From: Streptomyces sp. NBC_01217 | GTDB taxonomy: Bacteria; Actinomycetota; Actinomycetes; Streptomycetales; Streptomycetaceae | Direction of reading: 5' to 3' | NCBI RefSeq assembly: GCF_035994185.1 | Contig: NZ_CP108538.1 | Location: forward strand, 5,743,501 to 5,807,500 | Length of the DNA stretch: 64,000 nt | The notes under the pieces: model-generated | Told to the model about the DNA's origin: nothing | Database searches by the model: none | Seen by the model: the letters and a program-made list of their open reading frames with translations, nothing else | Translations under genes and position numbers: made by a program | In this document: in pieces, positions 7,894 to 15,683 of the stretch | Layout of the letters: every line of letters starts with the position of its first letter | Position numbering within the stretch: the first letter of the stretch is position 1

Positions 7894-8745
7894 TTAAATT
7901 TGTCGGGAGACAGCGTGGATGAAGTCCCGGGAGTCGGCGGAAGACAGTGAGGCACTCTCCATCCAGTCCAGGTGTGCGCGGTACTTGGTCAGTTGGGCAC
8001 CCGCGTGCATGAATTCGGGACCGTGTGCCGAATCGAGCTGCACGGTGTCGAGTTGGGGCACGACGCCGTGGGCGTAGAGGAGTGCGTGCCCGGCTCCGGG
8101 GAAAGCGCCTTGATCGACTGGAATCACTCGTACTTCGATGTGCTCGCGCTCGGACATCTCGCAGAGATGTCGCAGCTGCTCCTGTGTGACGCTCCGGCCG
8201 CCGAACTGCATGCGCAGGGCAGCTTCGTGGACGTAGCCCACGTAGTCGACGGGGGATTCGCGGTCGAGGACCTGTTGTCTCTCCATCCGGTGCGCCACCC
8301 GCAACTCGATCTCCAGACGGGACAGCTGGGGCAGAACGGCGCCGAACACCGCGCGGGCGTACCCGTCGGTGTGGAGCAGGCCGGGAAGGTGAACGGTCTG
8401 CGCAGTTCGGATGCGGGTCGCGTGCCATTCAAGTTCGGCGATGTCCAATAGGCCTGACGGGAGCGTGCCTCTGTACTGCTCCCACCAGCCGCGTTCGTGC
8501 TCTTCGGCCATCGATGCAAGTGCGTCGACGTAAAGGGCGTCCGCGCAAGCGTAGTTGCAGGCCAATGTGCGGACGCGCGATGGCGAAATCGGGCGGACGC
8601 CGACCTCCATGTTGGAGATTTTCGTTCGGTCGATGCCCAGCAAGCCAGCCGCGTAAGCGGTGGTTGCCTCGGCAGCGACGCGCATCTTGCGCAGTTCGGC
8701 ACCGAGCCGCTTCTGGCGTTCTGTCGGAGTGGAACTGCTCGGCAT
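7894..8745 (-). CDS. WhiJ-like XRE transcriptional regulator with DUF5753
   Basis: A 283-residue regulator. Residues about 10-70 form an XRE helix-turn-helix (LGAELRKMRVAAEATTAYAA, DRTKISNMEVGVRPIS). The remainder is a DUF5753 ligand/partner domain (LEWHATRIRTAQTVHLPGLL, then HTDGYARAVF and, later, LYAHGVVPQLDTVQLDS). This is the architecture of WhiJ and relatives that affect development and antibiotic production. AGAGAGG precedes ATG 8745. It forms a two-gene unit with the DUF397 gene and is divergent from the ATP-binding gene at 9067, completing the usual trio. Two palindromes just upstream are likely binding sites. Confidence 0.93.
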   Translation of the reverse strand: MPSSSTPTERQKRLGAELRKMRVAAEATTAYAAGLLGIDRTKISNMEVGVRPISPSRVRTLACNYACADALYVDALASMAEEHERGWWEQYRGTLPSGLLDIAELEWHATRIRTAQTVHLPGLLHTDGYARAVFGAVLPQLSRLEIELRVAHRMERQQVLDRESPVDYVGYVHEAALRMQFGGRSVTQEQLRHLCEMSEREHIEVRVIPVDQGAFPGAGHALLYAHGVVPQLDTVQLDSAHGPEFMHAGAQLTKYRAHLDWMESASLSSADSRDFIHAVSRQI

Positions 8746-9066
8746 GGGCCCTCTCTTCCACGGACTGTGGGCACAGTCTGCCGCCGCGTGAGGCTCCTAG
8801 TCCAACAGATGGGAGGCAATTGCCTCCAATTTGGCGACACGAGTGCCACTCCTGCGCTACATTCGGTTACGCACCGCTCACACAGCGACGACGAGCCGGA
8901 AGTGCATCGCGCGGTCCTGCCCGCATCCTCCTGCCCTGGGAGGGGCAGCCCCGCGCCAGGGAGACAGGCCACTGCTCGTCCGCGACACAACAACGTGAGC
9001 CACTCGTGCGCGCCCACGCGAAAGAGAGACATCACCAACTCGCCATCCGTCACACGGGAGTCAGCC
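8746..9066. promoter_or_regulatory. Divergent promoter region with two palindromic operator candidates
   Basis: This 321-base gap separates the XRE gene (minus) from the ATP-binding gene (plus). It holds GACTGTG-GG-CACAGTC at 8763-8778, with perfect 7-base arms and 18 bases from the XRE start. A second, fully palindromic site, GGAGGCAATTGCCTCC, is at 8812-8827. Both are well placed for autoregulation by the XRE protein. The rest of the gap shows no convincing gene. Confidence 0.6.
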
Positions 9067-9594
9067 ATGCACTCATCTCCACTCACCGCACTCTGCCCGC
9101 TTGCCGCCGAGGCGCGTACGCCGGTTCCGTATCCGCACCCCGGCAGCCCTCAGCAGTACCCCCAGCCGTACCTGCGTTCCAAGGGCCGCTCCGCGCGCGG
9201 GCTCTCGCTGAGCTTCACGCTGCCCGGGGATGTCCGCAGCGCGTTCATCGGCCGTACGGCGATCGCCGCCGCTCTGGAGGCGTACGCGCTCGCCCCGTAC
9301 GTCTGGCCGGCCACGCATGCGGTGGCTGAACTCATCGCCGTCACGGTGAGGATGAGTCCTGGCAGGGAGCTGTACGTGTCCCTGCGCCACCGCGACGACG
9401 CGCTCCGTATCCTCGTCTGGGACCAGCACCCCCACCACGTCGAACCGGACGTGGCCACGCTCTGCGAAACACGGCGTCGGCGGGCACTCTGGCTGCTGGC
9501 GGCCGTCGTCGACGACTGGGGCGGGGAATGGGGCGCCTGTGAGGCATCTCCACCACGGCTGGGCACCAAGTCCTGGGTGCGGTTGCCCCGTTGA
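9067..9594 (+). CDS. ATP-binding regulatory protein (HATPase_c_2, anti-sigma-like)
   Basis: A 175-residue protein with a single GHKL/HATPase-like fold: AIAAALEAYALAPYVWPATH, AVAELIAVTVRMSPGRELYV, then LRILVWDQHPHHVEPD. The canonical N-box Asn is replaced (AVAELIAVTVRMS), so ATP binding may be altered. Such proteins accompany WhiJ-type XRE regulators in Streptomyces and resemble anti-sigma kinases of the RsbW/SpoIIAB family. The ATG at 9067 is used because upstream open frame overlaps the divergent promoter region. Convergent with the kinase-MFS gene. Family assignment good; partner unknown. Confidence 0.78.
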   Translation: MHSSPLTALCPLAAEARTPVPYPHPGSPQQYPQPYLRSKGRSARGLSLSFTLPGDVRSAFIGRTAIAAALEAYALAPYVWPATHAVAELIAVTVRMSPGRELYVSLRHRDDALRILVWDQHPHHVEPDVATLCETRRRRALWLLAAVVDDWGGEWGACEASPPRLGTKSWVRLPR

Positions 9595-9910
9595 GTCTCG
9601 CGGCGGCGGTCACGATGCTCGGGGCGGCGCTTGAATCCCGGCTGGGATCGGTGTCTGCAGGGGGCGGGGACGTCCTCCGGGTCGTCGGGCAGGTGCCCGG
9701 CATACTGCCCCGGTGCGTCACGGAGGCGTTCGCACGCTTGGCTCGGCGAGTCGGTCGGCGCCAGGCCGCGCGTGTCCGTGGCGCGTCCGTGTTCCAGTCG
9801 TCGGACCGCTCCGCCGACCGCTTTTGCGCCGACCCGGGCCATCGAGAACAGTGCACGCAGTACGTCCTGAGGGCCCGTACCCTGTCGGGCGGATCGACCG
9901 GTGCACGGGG
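9595..9910. other. Non-coding gap between convergent genes
   Basis: This 316-base stretch lies between the ATP-binding gene and the kinase-transporter gene. Several short open frames cross it, but none has a ribosome site, a recognisable motif, or codon use better than the other frames. I see no gene, RNA or clear terminator. Confidence 0.5.
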
Positions 9911-12505
9911 TCACCGGGAGCCGGGGCCGCCACGCGGAGCCTGGGCAGTGACCAGCAGGCCGACGAGCAGGCCCGCGAGCAGCGTGAGGCCGACCGCCCA
10001 CCAAAGGATGACGGAGTAGCCGCTCAGGACCGCTCTGTTGGTCTCCGTGACGACGCCGGACAGTCCCGGCGGAAGGCTCTGTCGGCTGAGCAGGACGCCA
10101 TGTTCGGCTGCTTTGGCCATACCCTCAAGAGGTCCTGGCATGGGATCCAGCCGGGCGGAGACCGCCGAGGCGAGGATACCGCCGAACAGAGGCGTGGCAG
10201 CCCAACCACCTGACTGTTGAGCCATGTTGACCATCGCCGAGGTCCCGCCGGAGTCCTGGGGGGCGATCCCGCCGGTCGCGGTGGCGAAGAGCGGCACGAA
10301 GGCCAGGCCGAGACCGAAGCCGATGAGGAGAGTGCCGGGCAGCACCCGGGTGGCGTACACACTGTCGGCGTCGAGGCCGGTCAGGAGCGCCAGGCCGGTC
10401 GCCGCCAGAACCAGGCCCGGCACGATGAGGCCGCGGGGCGCCAGCCGGAGGTACAGGCGGGCGGAAACCTGGGTGGAGGCGATGACGACCGCACCGGCCA
10501 TGGGCAGCAGGGCCACGCCGGTCTGGGACGGGGTATAGCCGAGGGCACCCTGGAGGTACCTGGTCAGTACCAGGTACTGGACGAGCATGCCCATGCCGAT
10601 GAAGGCCAGGGCGAGGCAGGAGCCGACACGGTTGCGGTCCCTGAAGACGTACGGCGGCAGGAGCGGGTCGGTCGTCCTGGTCTGCCACCAGGCAAAGACC
10701 AGGAGCAGGACGAGCCCGCCCACGAGGAGGACCACGACCAGGAGATCGGTCCAGCCGCGCGGCTCGGCCCGGCCGAAGCCGTAGACGAGGGCGGCAAGCC
10801 CGACGGAGCCGAGCAGCAGGCCCGGTACGTCGAGGCGGGCAGGGGAGCGGACCGGGCTGTCGTGCACCAGAGCGGCCGCACCGAACACGGCTGTCACGGC
10901 GAGCGGGATGCCGGCGTACAGGCACCAACGCCAGCTCAGACTTTCGATCAGCCATCCGCCCGCGAACAGGCCGATCGCCGTTCCGCCGCCGACGGTCGCC
11001 GCATAGATCCCGAAAGCCCTGCCTCGCTCCTTCGGATCGGTGAAGCTGGTCGACACCAGGGCCAGCGCGGCCGACGAGAGCAGCGCGGCGGACGCGCCCT
11101 GGAGGACGTCGGCCCCGATGAGCACGCCGAAAGAAGGGGCCGAGCCGCCGATCGCGCACGCCACCGCGTAGCCGACCAGGCCGGTGATCAACGTCCGTTT
11201 GCGGCCGAGGAGATCAGCGATGTGTCCGCCGAGCAGCAGCAGTGCGCCGAACGCCAGTCCAGAGGCGAGAGGCACCGAGTCCAGGTCGTCGGCATCGAGG
11301 TGCAGATCGACGTAGATGGACGGCAGTGCCATGTTCGTGGTCGTCGTGCCGATCAGCACCAGCAGTTGCGCCAGCACGGCCACCCCCAGTCCCCACCACC
11401 GCCTGGGGTGCGGGCCATGGATGTCGGCAGGGGCCGGTGGCCAGGCACCGGGAGCCGGGCCCGCGGATGGTGCGAACCCCGGCGGCGCCGGGTGGAGGTC
11501 CGCCGGCGTCGTCGGGGTGTACGCGAGAGGCGGGGAAAGTGGCTGGGGCTGCGGGGGACGCTGGGCCTGGGCGGGGATGGGCGGGGCCGGCTGCGCGGCC
11601 CGTGTCTCCGGGGTGAAGTCCAACAACTGGGCTGCGTGGCGCCCGAGTTGGGCGAGCACCGAGCCGGGTAGCCATTCGCCGTCCTGGTCGGTGGCGGTAC
11701 GGGCGGCCACGTCAGCGGGCGTGGGCCGCTGTGCCGGGTCCTTGTGCAGGCATTCGCGTACGAGATCGACGAGCGACTCCGGTACGCCGGTCAGGTCCGC
11801 TTCCTCCTCCGCGATCCGGAAGAGGTGTGCGTTCAGGCCGGTTTCCGTGGCCCCGAAGAGAAGGCGGCCGGTGGCGGCGTAGACGAGGACGGCACCGAGG
11901 CAGAACACATCGCTGGCCGGGGTGAGTTCGAGGCCGCGTACCTGCTCGGGCGACATGAAGCCGGGGGATCCGATGAGCATCCCGGTACGGGTGTGCAGGC
12001 TGTCCCCGGCGAGGCTGTCCATGGCCCGTGCGATACCGAAGTCGATCACGCGCGGGCCGTCCACCGTCACCAGCACGTTGGACGGTTTCAGATCGCGGTG
12101 GATCAGGCCCGCCCCGTGGACCGACTGCAGAGCCACTGCCAGGCGGCCGGCGAGGGTGCGGACCGAGTGCTCGGGCAACGGCCCGAAGTCCTTGGCGACC
12201 ACGGTGGTCAGATCGGGCCCGGGGATGTACTGGGTCGCCACCCAGGGCACCCGGGCCTCGGTGTCGGCGTCGAGCACGGCTGCCGTCCAGGTCCCGCCCA
12301 CCCGCCGGGCGGCCGCCACCTCGCGTGCGAACCGCCTGCGGAATTCCGGGTGCTGGGCGTGCTCGGCCTGCACCACCTTCACAGCCACTGTTCGTCCGGC
12401 TTCCGAGCGGCCCAGGTACACCAGGCCCATACCGCCCGCGCCCAGACGGGCTATCAGGCGATACGGGCCGATGTGCATCGGATCCTCGGTGATCAATTGG
12501 TCCAC
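9911..12505 (-). CDS. Ser/Thr protein kinase fused to MFS (DHA2-type) exporter
   Basis: An 864-residue fusion. Residues about 10-270 form a complete Hanks-type kinase: P-loop GAGGMGLVY, VAVKVV lysine, HRDLKPSNV catalytic loop, DFGIARA, and GSPGFMSPEQVRG activation segment, so it should be active. A Pro-rich linker (about 300-375) follows. Residues about 385-855 form an MFS transporter of the 14-span drug-exporter type, with DLLGRKRTLITG (MFS signature loop) and many hydrophobic helices. Start: GTG 12505 (VDQLITEDP) matches the N-terminus usual in Streptomyces kinases of this type; ATG 12559 is an alternative and neither has a clear ribosome site. A kinase domain controlling its own exporter is the obvious inference; substrate unknown. 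Confidence 0.9.
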   Translation of the reverse strand: MDQLITEDPMHIGPYRLIARLGAGGMGLVYLGRSEAGRTVAVKVVQAEHAQHPEFRRRFAREVAAARRVGGTWTAAVLDADTEARVPWVATQYIPGPDLTTVVAKDFGPLPEHSVRTLAGRLAVALQSVHGAGLIHRDLKPSNVLVTVDGPRVIDFGIARAMDSLAGDSLHTRTGMLIGSPGFMSPEQVRGLELTPASDVFCLGAVLVYAATGRLLFGATETGLNAHLFRIAEEEADLTGVPESLVDLVRECLHKDPAQRPTPADVAARTATDQDGEWLPGSVLAQLGRHAAQLLDFTPETRAAQPAPPIPAQAQRPPQPQPLSPPLAYTPTTPADLHPAPPGFAPSAGPAPGAWPPAPADIHGPHPRRWWGLGVAVLAQLLVLIGTTTTNMALPSIYVDLHLDADDLDSVPLASGLAFGALLLLGGHIADLLGRKRTLITGLVGYAVACAIGGSAPSFGVLIGADVLQGASAALLSSAALALVSTSFTDPKERGRAFGIYAATVGGGTAIGLFAGGWLIESLSWRWCLYAGIPLAVTAVFGAAALVHDSPVRSPARLDVPGLLLGSVGLAALVYGFGRAEPRGWTDLLVVVLLVGGLVLLLVFAWWQTRTTDPLLPPYVFRDRNRVGSCLALAFIGMGMLVQYLVLTRYLQGALGYTPSQTGVALLPMAGAVVIASTQVSARLYLRLAPRGLIVPGLVLAATGLALLTGLDADSVYATRVLPGTLLIGFGLGLAFVPLFATATGGIAPQDSGGTSAMVNMAQQSGGWAATPLFGGILASAVSARLDPMPGPLEGMAKAAEHGVLLSRQSLPPGLSGVVTETNRAVLSGYSVILWWAVGLTLLAGLLVGLLVTAQAPRGGPGSR

Positions 12506-12692
12506 GGCAACAACGTAGTTGACGAGCGCGGACCTCAGTGTCGAATCACGGTGAATCAACGATGCAGTGTGCCGGCGCCATGCAGTGGGTGCCCGGAGAA
12601 CTCGGTTTCGGGTCGGGCGTCAGTGCCGGCGTCGGCTGCGGGGGTGGAACGGCGCCGGGGAACAAGGGGCGTGCGCCCCGCGGCCGCCGGCA

Positions 12693-13463
12693 TCACCAGC
12701 CGCCGTGCCCGCCGCCGTGGTGGCCCGTGCCGCCCTCGGACCAGCTGCCCGAGTTCAGGTCGTGGCCGAGGCCGTGGCCGCCGGTGGTGAAGTCGGCGTA
12801 GAGGTCGCTGAGTTCGTCGAGGACTCGTCGGGTGAGGGCATCGGCTCCGGTGGTCAGTGCCGCAGCGAGTTCCTCATCGGCGGTCGGGTCGAGGCGGTGG
12901 GCCGTGGCGAGGGCGGCCAGACGGCGGCGGTCGGCGATCCCCCGCAGGCCCGGGTAGGCGGCAGAGGCGAGACCCGCGGCCTGTACGAGGACGGCGAGGG
13001 TCAGGTTGCCGTCGGCGGTAGACGCTGCAGGGCCGGAGCGGATCACGTTGTCGAGGCGGGCCAACAGGGCCCGGCGGCGCGGCAGGTCGACGGAGAGGAT
13101 GTCGTGGCGGGCACGGCCGCTGGGGTCGCGCCACCTGCGGACCCGGACCGCCTTCTGGTCCTCAAGTCGGGACAGGTACTCGGTGGTGAGGGAGCGCGGT
13201 GTCCGGCGCAGCCAGTCCTTGAGGCTCGGCGGGGGAGCGGTCGCGCCCAGGCTGCGCAGGACGTTGTTCAGGCGCCGGTCCTCGACCTGCCGGGAGTCCC
13301 GCACCTCGATCCGCCGGGGCCCGATGGCGATCCGTCCGGCCCGGCCCAGATCCGCCAACTCCGAGGCCCGCAGGGCGAACCGGAGCCGGTCCTCGGCCCG
13401 TATCCGGATTCGCCGCCTGCCCGGTCTCAGCGCGAGCAGGAGCAGTTCATCCCCCGTCGTCAT
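12693..13463 (-). CDS. GPP34 (GOLPH3)-family phosphoprotein homologue
   Basis: A 256-residue protein of the GPP34/GOLPH3 family, common in Streptomyces, whose eukaryotic relatives bind phosphoinositides. The all-helical domain covers residues 1-225 (TTGDELLLLALRPGRRRIRI, LADLGRAGRIAIGPRRIEV, then LLARLDNVIRSG). The tail is peculiar: about 30 residues rich in Gly, His and Asp (GGHGLGHDLNSG, GTGHHGGGHGGW), a plausible metal-binding extension. ATG 13463 matches the family start (MTTGDELLLLA). It lies upstream of the kinase-MFS gene on the same strand, about 190 bases apart. Confidence 0.88.
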   Translation of the reverse strand: MTTGDELLLLALRPGRRRIRIRAEDRLRFALRASELADLGRAGRIAIGPRRIEVRDSRQVEDRRLNNVLRSLGATAPPPSLKDWLRRTPRSLTTEYLSRLEDQKAVRVRRWRDPSGRARHDILSVDLPRRRALLARLDNVIRSGPAASTADGNLTLAVLVQAAGLASAAYPGLRGIADRRRLAALATAHRLDPTADEELAAALTTGADALTRRVLDELSDLYADFTTGGHGLGHDLNSGSWSEGGTGHHGGGHGGW

Positions 13464-13689
13464 ACGTGCCAGCGTATGCGCGGCCGTCCACGGAGGGGAG
13501 TCCTCCGCCGCCCTCCGTACCGACTTCCGCAACCGGCCCCACCGGGCGGGCGCCCTCAAAGTCCAAGCGCGGCAAGGATTCCCGGCGCGCGGGCCGTACC
13601 GGAGCGCGGCACTTCCGTCAGATCGAGCCAAGACGCACAGGGATGGGACCGGACTTGGTGCAGCCCTGACCTTTTCTGTATGCGTTCAC

Positions 13690-14106
13690 TCAGACGCCCA
13701 CGGCTCGCACCCGGTCCCCGCAGAGTTTGTTGATGTCGTCCACATCCGATGTGACGACGATCCGTGGACCCGCGTAGCTCAGTGCCGTCGCTGCCACGAC
13801 GGAGTCGATGGCGTACTTGTGTCCGTGGAGGTTCGCGTTGCGGAGCAGATCGATGGCCTGCCATGTGATCGCCTCGGTCACAGGCAGTACTTCGAGGCGG
13901 GATACGTGCCACCGAAAACGGTCCATGCGGACTTTTGAATGCCAGGTCTCGATCAGAGTCAGATTGCTGACAGCGACCAAGGTGTCCTTGGACTGAGCAG
14001 CCCGGACGAGTCCGACGACCCGGGGATCGTTGTCGATGAACCGGTTCAGCCCCTCGGAGTCGAGAAGAAGGACGCCATGACTCAGCCGGCCTTGTGTGCG
14101 TCCCAC
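13690..14106 (-). CDS. PIN-domain toxin (VapC-like ribonuclease)
   Basis: A 138-residue PIN-domain protein. The acidic residues of the metal site are all present: the first Asp in VLLLDSEGLNRF, Glu in LTLIETWH, Asp in HKYAIDSVVAATA, and the last pair in VTSDVDDINKL. VapC-type toxins cut tRNA or rRNA and are held inactive by the partner antitoxin. The GTG at 14106 overlaps the antitoxin gene by 25 bases, normal for such operons. There is no in-frame ATG near the overlap. The operon runs minus strand, antitoxin first. Confidence 0.85.
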   Translation of the reverse strand: MGRTQGRLSHGVLLLDSEGLNRFIDNDPRVVGLVRAAQSKDTLVAVSNLTLIETWHSKVRMDRFRWHVSRLEVLPVTEAITWQAIDLLRNANLHGHKYAIDSVVAATALSYAGPRIVVTSDVDDINKLCGDRVRAVGV

Positions 14107-14414
14107 GTCTTGGATTCCCCCTCCGCCGTCGGTGCGACGTGTTCCCGCAGCGACAGACCTTCGGCCTCTCGGAAGACTTCCGCAGCCCAGTCCAGGGTCT
14201 CCTGGTCAGGTGGGCCGATCTCCGCCTCCTTGGCCTGGAGCAATTCCTCCAGCAGATCGCGCTGTATCTGCCGTTCCACGGCCGCGCTGATGTAGGCCGA
14301 GAAACCGCGCGCTCCGACTCGCGCCTTCACTGCGGCAATCCGGCCGGCGGGCATGGAGACGCTGACCTTCTGGGCAGGGCCCTCGTCGGGGCCGTATTCG
14401 ACTGGAGTATCCAT
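14082..14414 (-). CDS. Antitoxin with ribbon-helix-helix-like domain
   Basis: A 110-residue partner of the PIN toxin. Residues 15-55 look like a CopG/MetJ-type DNA-binding fold (KVSVSMPAGRIAAVKARVG, FSAYISAAVERQIQRDLL). The acidic C-terminal half (GPPDQETLDWAAEVFREAEG) probably wraps the toxin. It is first in the operon, and the inverted repeat just upstream of its ATG is likely its own operator. Confidence 0.82.
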   Translation of the reverse strand: MDTPVEYGPDEGPAQKVSVSMPAGRIAAVKARVGARGFSAYISAAVERQIQRDLLEELLQAKEAEIGPPDQETLDWAAEVFREAEGLSLREHVAPTAEGESKTWDAHKAG

Positions 14415-14428
14415 GAACCGATGGTAGC

Positions 14429-14445
14429 AATTTGTGTAGCAAATT
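14429..14445 (-). promoter_or_regulatory. Palindromic operator upstream of the toxin-antitoxin operon
   Basis: A perfect inverted repeat, AATTTG-TGTAG-CAAATT, lies 15 bases before the antitoxin ATG. It is AT-rich in a GC-rich setting. The motif GTAGCAA occurs twice here (from about 14424 and 14437). Position and symmetry fit autoregulation by the antitoxin or toxin-antitoxin complex. Confidence 0.65.
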
Positions 14446-14508
14446 CCTCAGGCATTGGGCCGTCAGGCGTTGAGGTCGAGTACGCGGACGGCACCGAGTC
14501 CTTGCCCT

Positions 14509-15546
14509 CTATGGATTCACATGATCACCACGGACCGGGACATCCGGACCGAACGCCCTCGGCTCCACCCAGCCGTGTCGGACGGCGTGACCGCCGAGCT
14601 GCATCCGGGTCCGGACTCCGGCCATGTCCATGAGGTGGCGTAGGCGGCGGTGCAGCGTGCGCGGTGACAGACCGAGCTGTGTCGCGGCCGTCTGGTCGGT
14701 CAGGCCGGCCAGCAGCAGCGCGAGGATCCTTCGGTCGAGGTCGGTCGGACCTTCCGTACCGAACTCGACGGTGGTTTCGGCTTCTCCGCCGGTGCCCGAC
14801 AGTTCGAGCGGGTGGGCGGTGCGCCATACCGTCTCGAACAGCGCGTCCAGGGCGTCCAACAGGCCGCTGCGGTGCAGCAGTACGGCGCCGGGCTCTCCGG
14901 CCGGTGTGACCGCGAGCGGGACCAGGCCGAGGTCGGCGTCGGCCAGTACGAGTTTCATCGGCAACTGGTCGGCGACGCGCAGTTGCACGCCGTTGCGCAG
15001 TGAATCGATCGCATCGGTGATGATGCCCGGCTCCGCCAGCACGGCCCGGTCCAGTACCGCCCGGAAGTGCACGCCGCGGCCGATGGCCGCGGGTTCGGCC
15101 GTGTTCTCGTCGGGCGGCACGGCGAGGAACGGTGCGGTGATGAAGGTGCGGACCTGCGTGCGGGCTGCCTGCTGCACCTGGAGGAAGCGATGGCGGATGG
15201 CGTCGACGCCCGTGACGACCTCGATCAGATCGTTGATGCTGTTCCCGGTCATCGCCGCCCGGTGTTCCTCGGCGAAGGTCACCAGCGCCTGCTCGGCCAT
15301 GCGCAGCCCGTCCCGGCGCTGGCTGATGAGAGCGCCGAGCGCCATGGCCGGCGGGGCGGCGGTGAACTGCGCGTCCGCCGACCTGGTCACCAGTCCCCAC
15401 TCGACCAGGCGGGACAAGGCCTTGTCGACGTCGGCCTGCGATGCGACGAGCAGATCCGACAGCAGCATCGCGGTGGAGTTCGGGCGTCCGAGCAGCGCGC
15501 GGTAGACGCGCTCGTCATCGGGTTCGAGACCCAGAACATCCAGCAT
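14509..15546 (-). CDS. TrmB/LuxR-type helix-turn-helix regulator
   Basis: A 345-residue regulator. The N-terminus is a TrmB-like winged helix (LEPDDERVYRALLGRPNSTA, VDKALSRLVEWGLVTRS). The middle (about 90-260) is a sensor-like region similar to that in Streptomyces TrmB/LuxR hybrids. The C-terminus is a LuxR/AraC-like helix-turn-helix (DRRILALLLAGLTDQTAATQ, then LGLSPRTLHRRLRHLMDMAG). A longer frame reaching into the protease gene is ignored; ATG 15546 gives the usual family start. It follows the secreted protease on the same strand by 137 bases and may regulate it, though a terminator-like hairpin lies between. Confidence 0.87.
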   Translation of the reverse strand: MLDVLGLEPDDERVYRALLGRPNSTAMLLSDLLVASQADVDKALSRLVEWGLVTRSADAQFTAAPPAMALGALISQRRDGLRMAEQALVTFAEEHRAAMTGNSINDLIEVVTGVDAIRHRFLQVQQAARTQVRTFITAPFLAVPPDENTAEPAAIGRGVHFRAVLDRAVLAEPGIITDAIDSLRNGVQLRVADQLPMKLVLADADLGLVPLAVTPAGEPGAVLLHRSGLLDALDALFETVWRTAHPLELSGTGGEAETTVEFGTEGPTDLDRRILALLLAGLTDQTAATQLGLSPRTLHRRLRHLMDMAGVRTRMQLGGHAVRHGWVEPRAFGPDVPVRGDHVNP

Positions 15547-15642
15547 CGGCGACCGACTCTCTTCCGCTTGCCGCAGCGGGGAGAGTATGCGCCATGGTGG
15601 CAGGCCCTGAATAGTTCCTGCTGGGAGCAGGTGTGACGGGAA

Positions 15643-15672
15643 GGGCCCCGGCAAGTCGCCTCCCCGGGGCCC
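15643..15672 (-). terminator. Hairpin between protease and regulator genes
   Basis: Arms GGGCCCCGG and CCGGGGCCC flank a 12-base loop, 12 bases beyond the protease stop codon. There is no T tract, as is common in Streptomyces. Confidence 0.6.
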
Positions 15673-15683
15673 GACGGTGCCGC

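Noticed and set aside
9595..9910. Possible degraded gene between the ATP-binding and kinase-MFS genes
   Set aside because: Minus-strand frames give no recognisable protein; no motif supports a pseudogene.
13760..13800. CGCGTAGCTCAGT, tRNA-like D-stem text
   Set aside because: No acceptor stem, anticodon arm or T loop around it, and it lies inside the PIN toxin gene.
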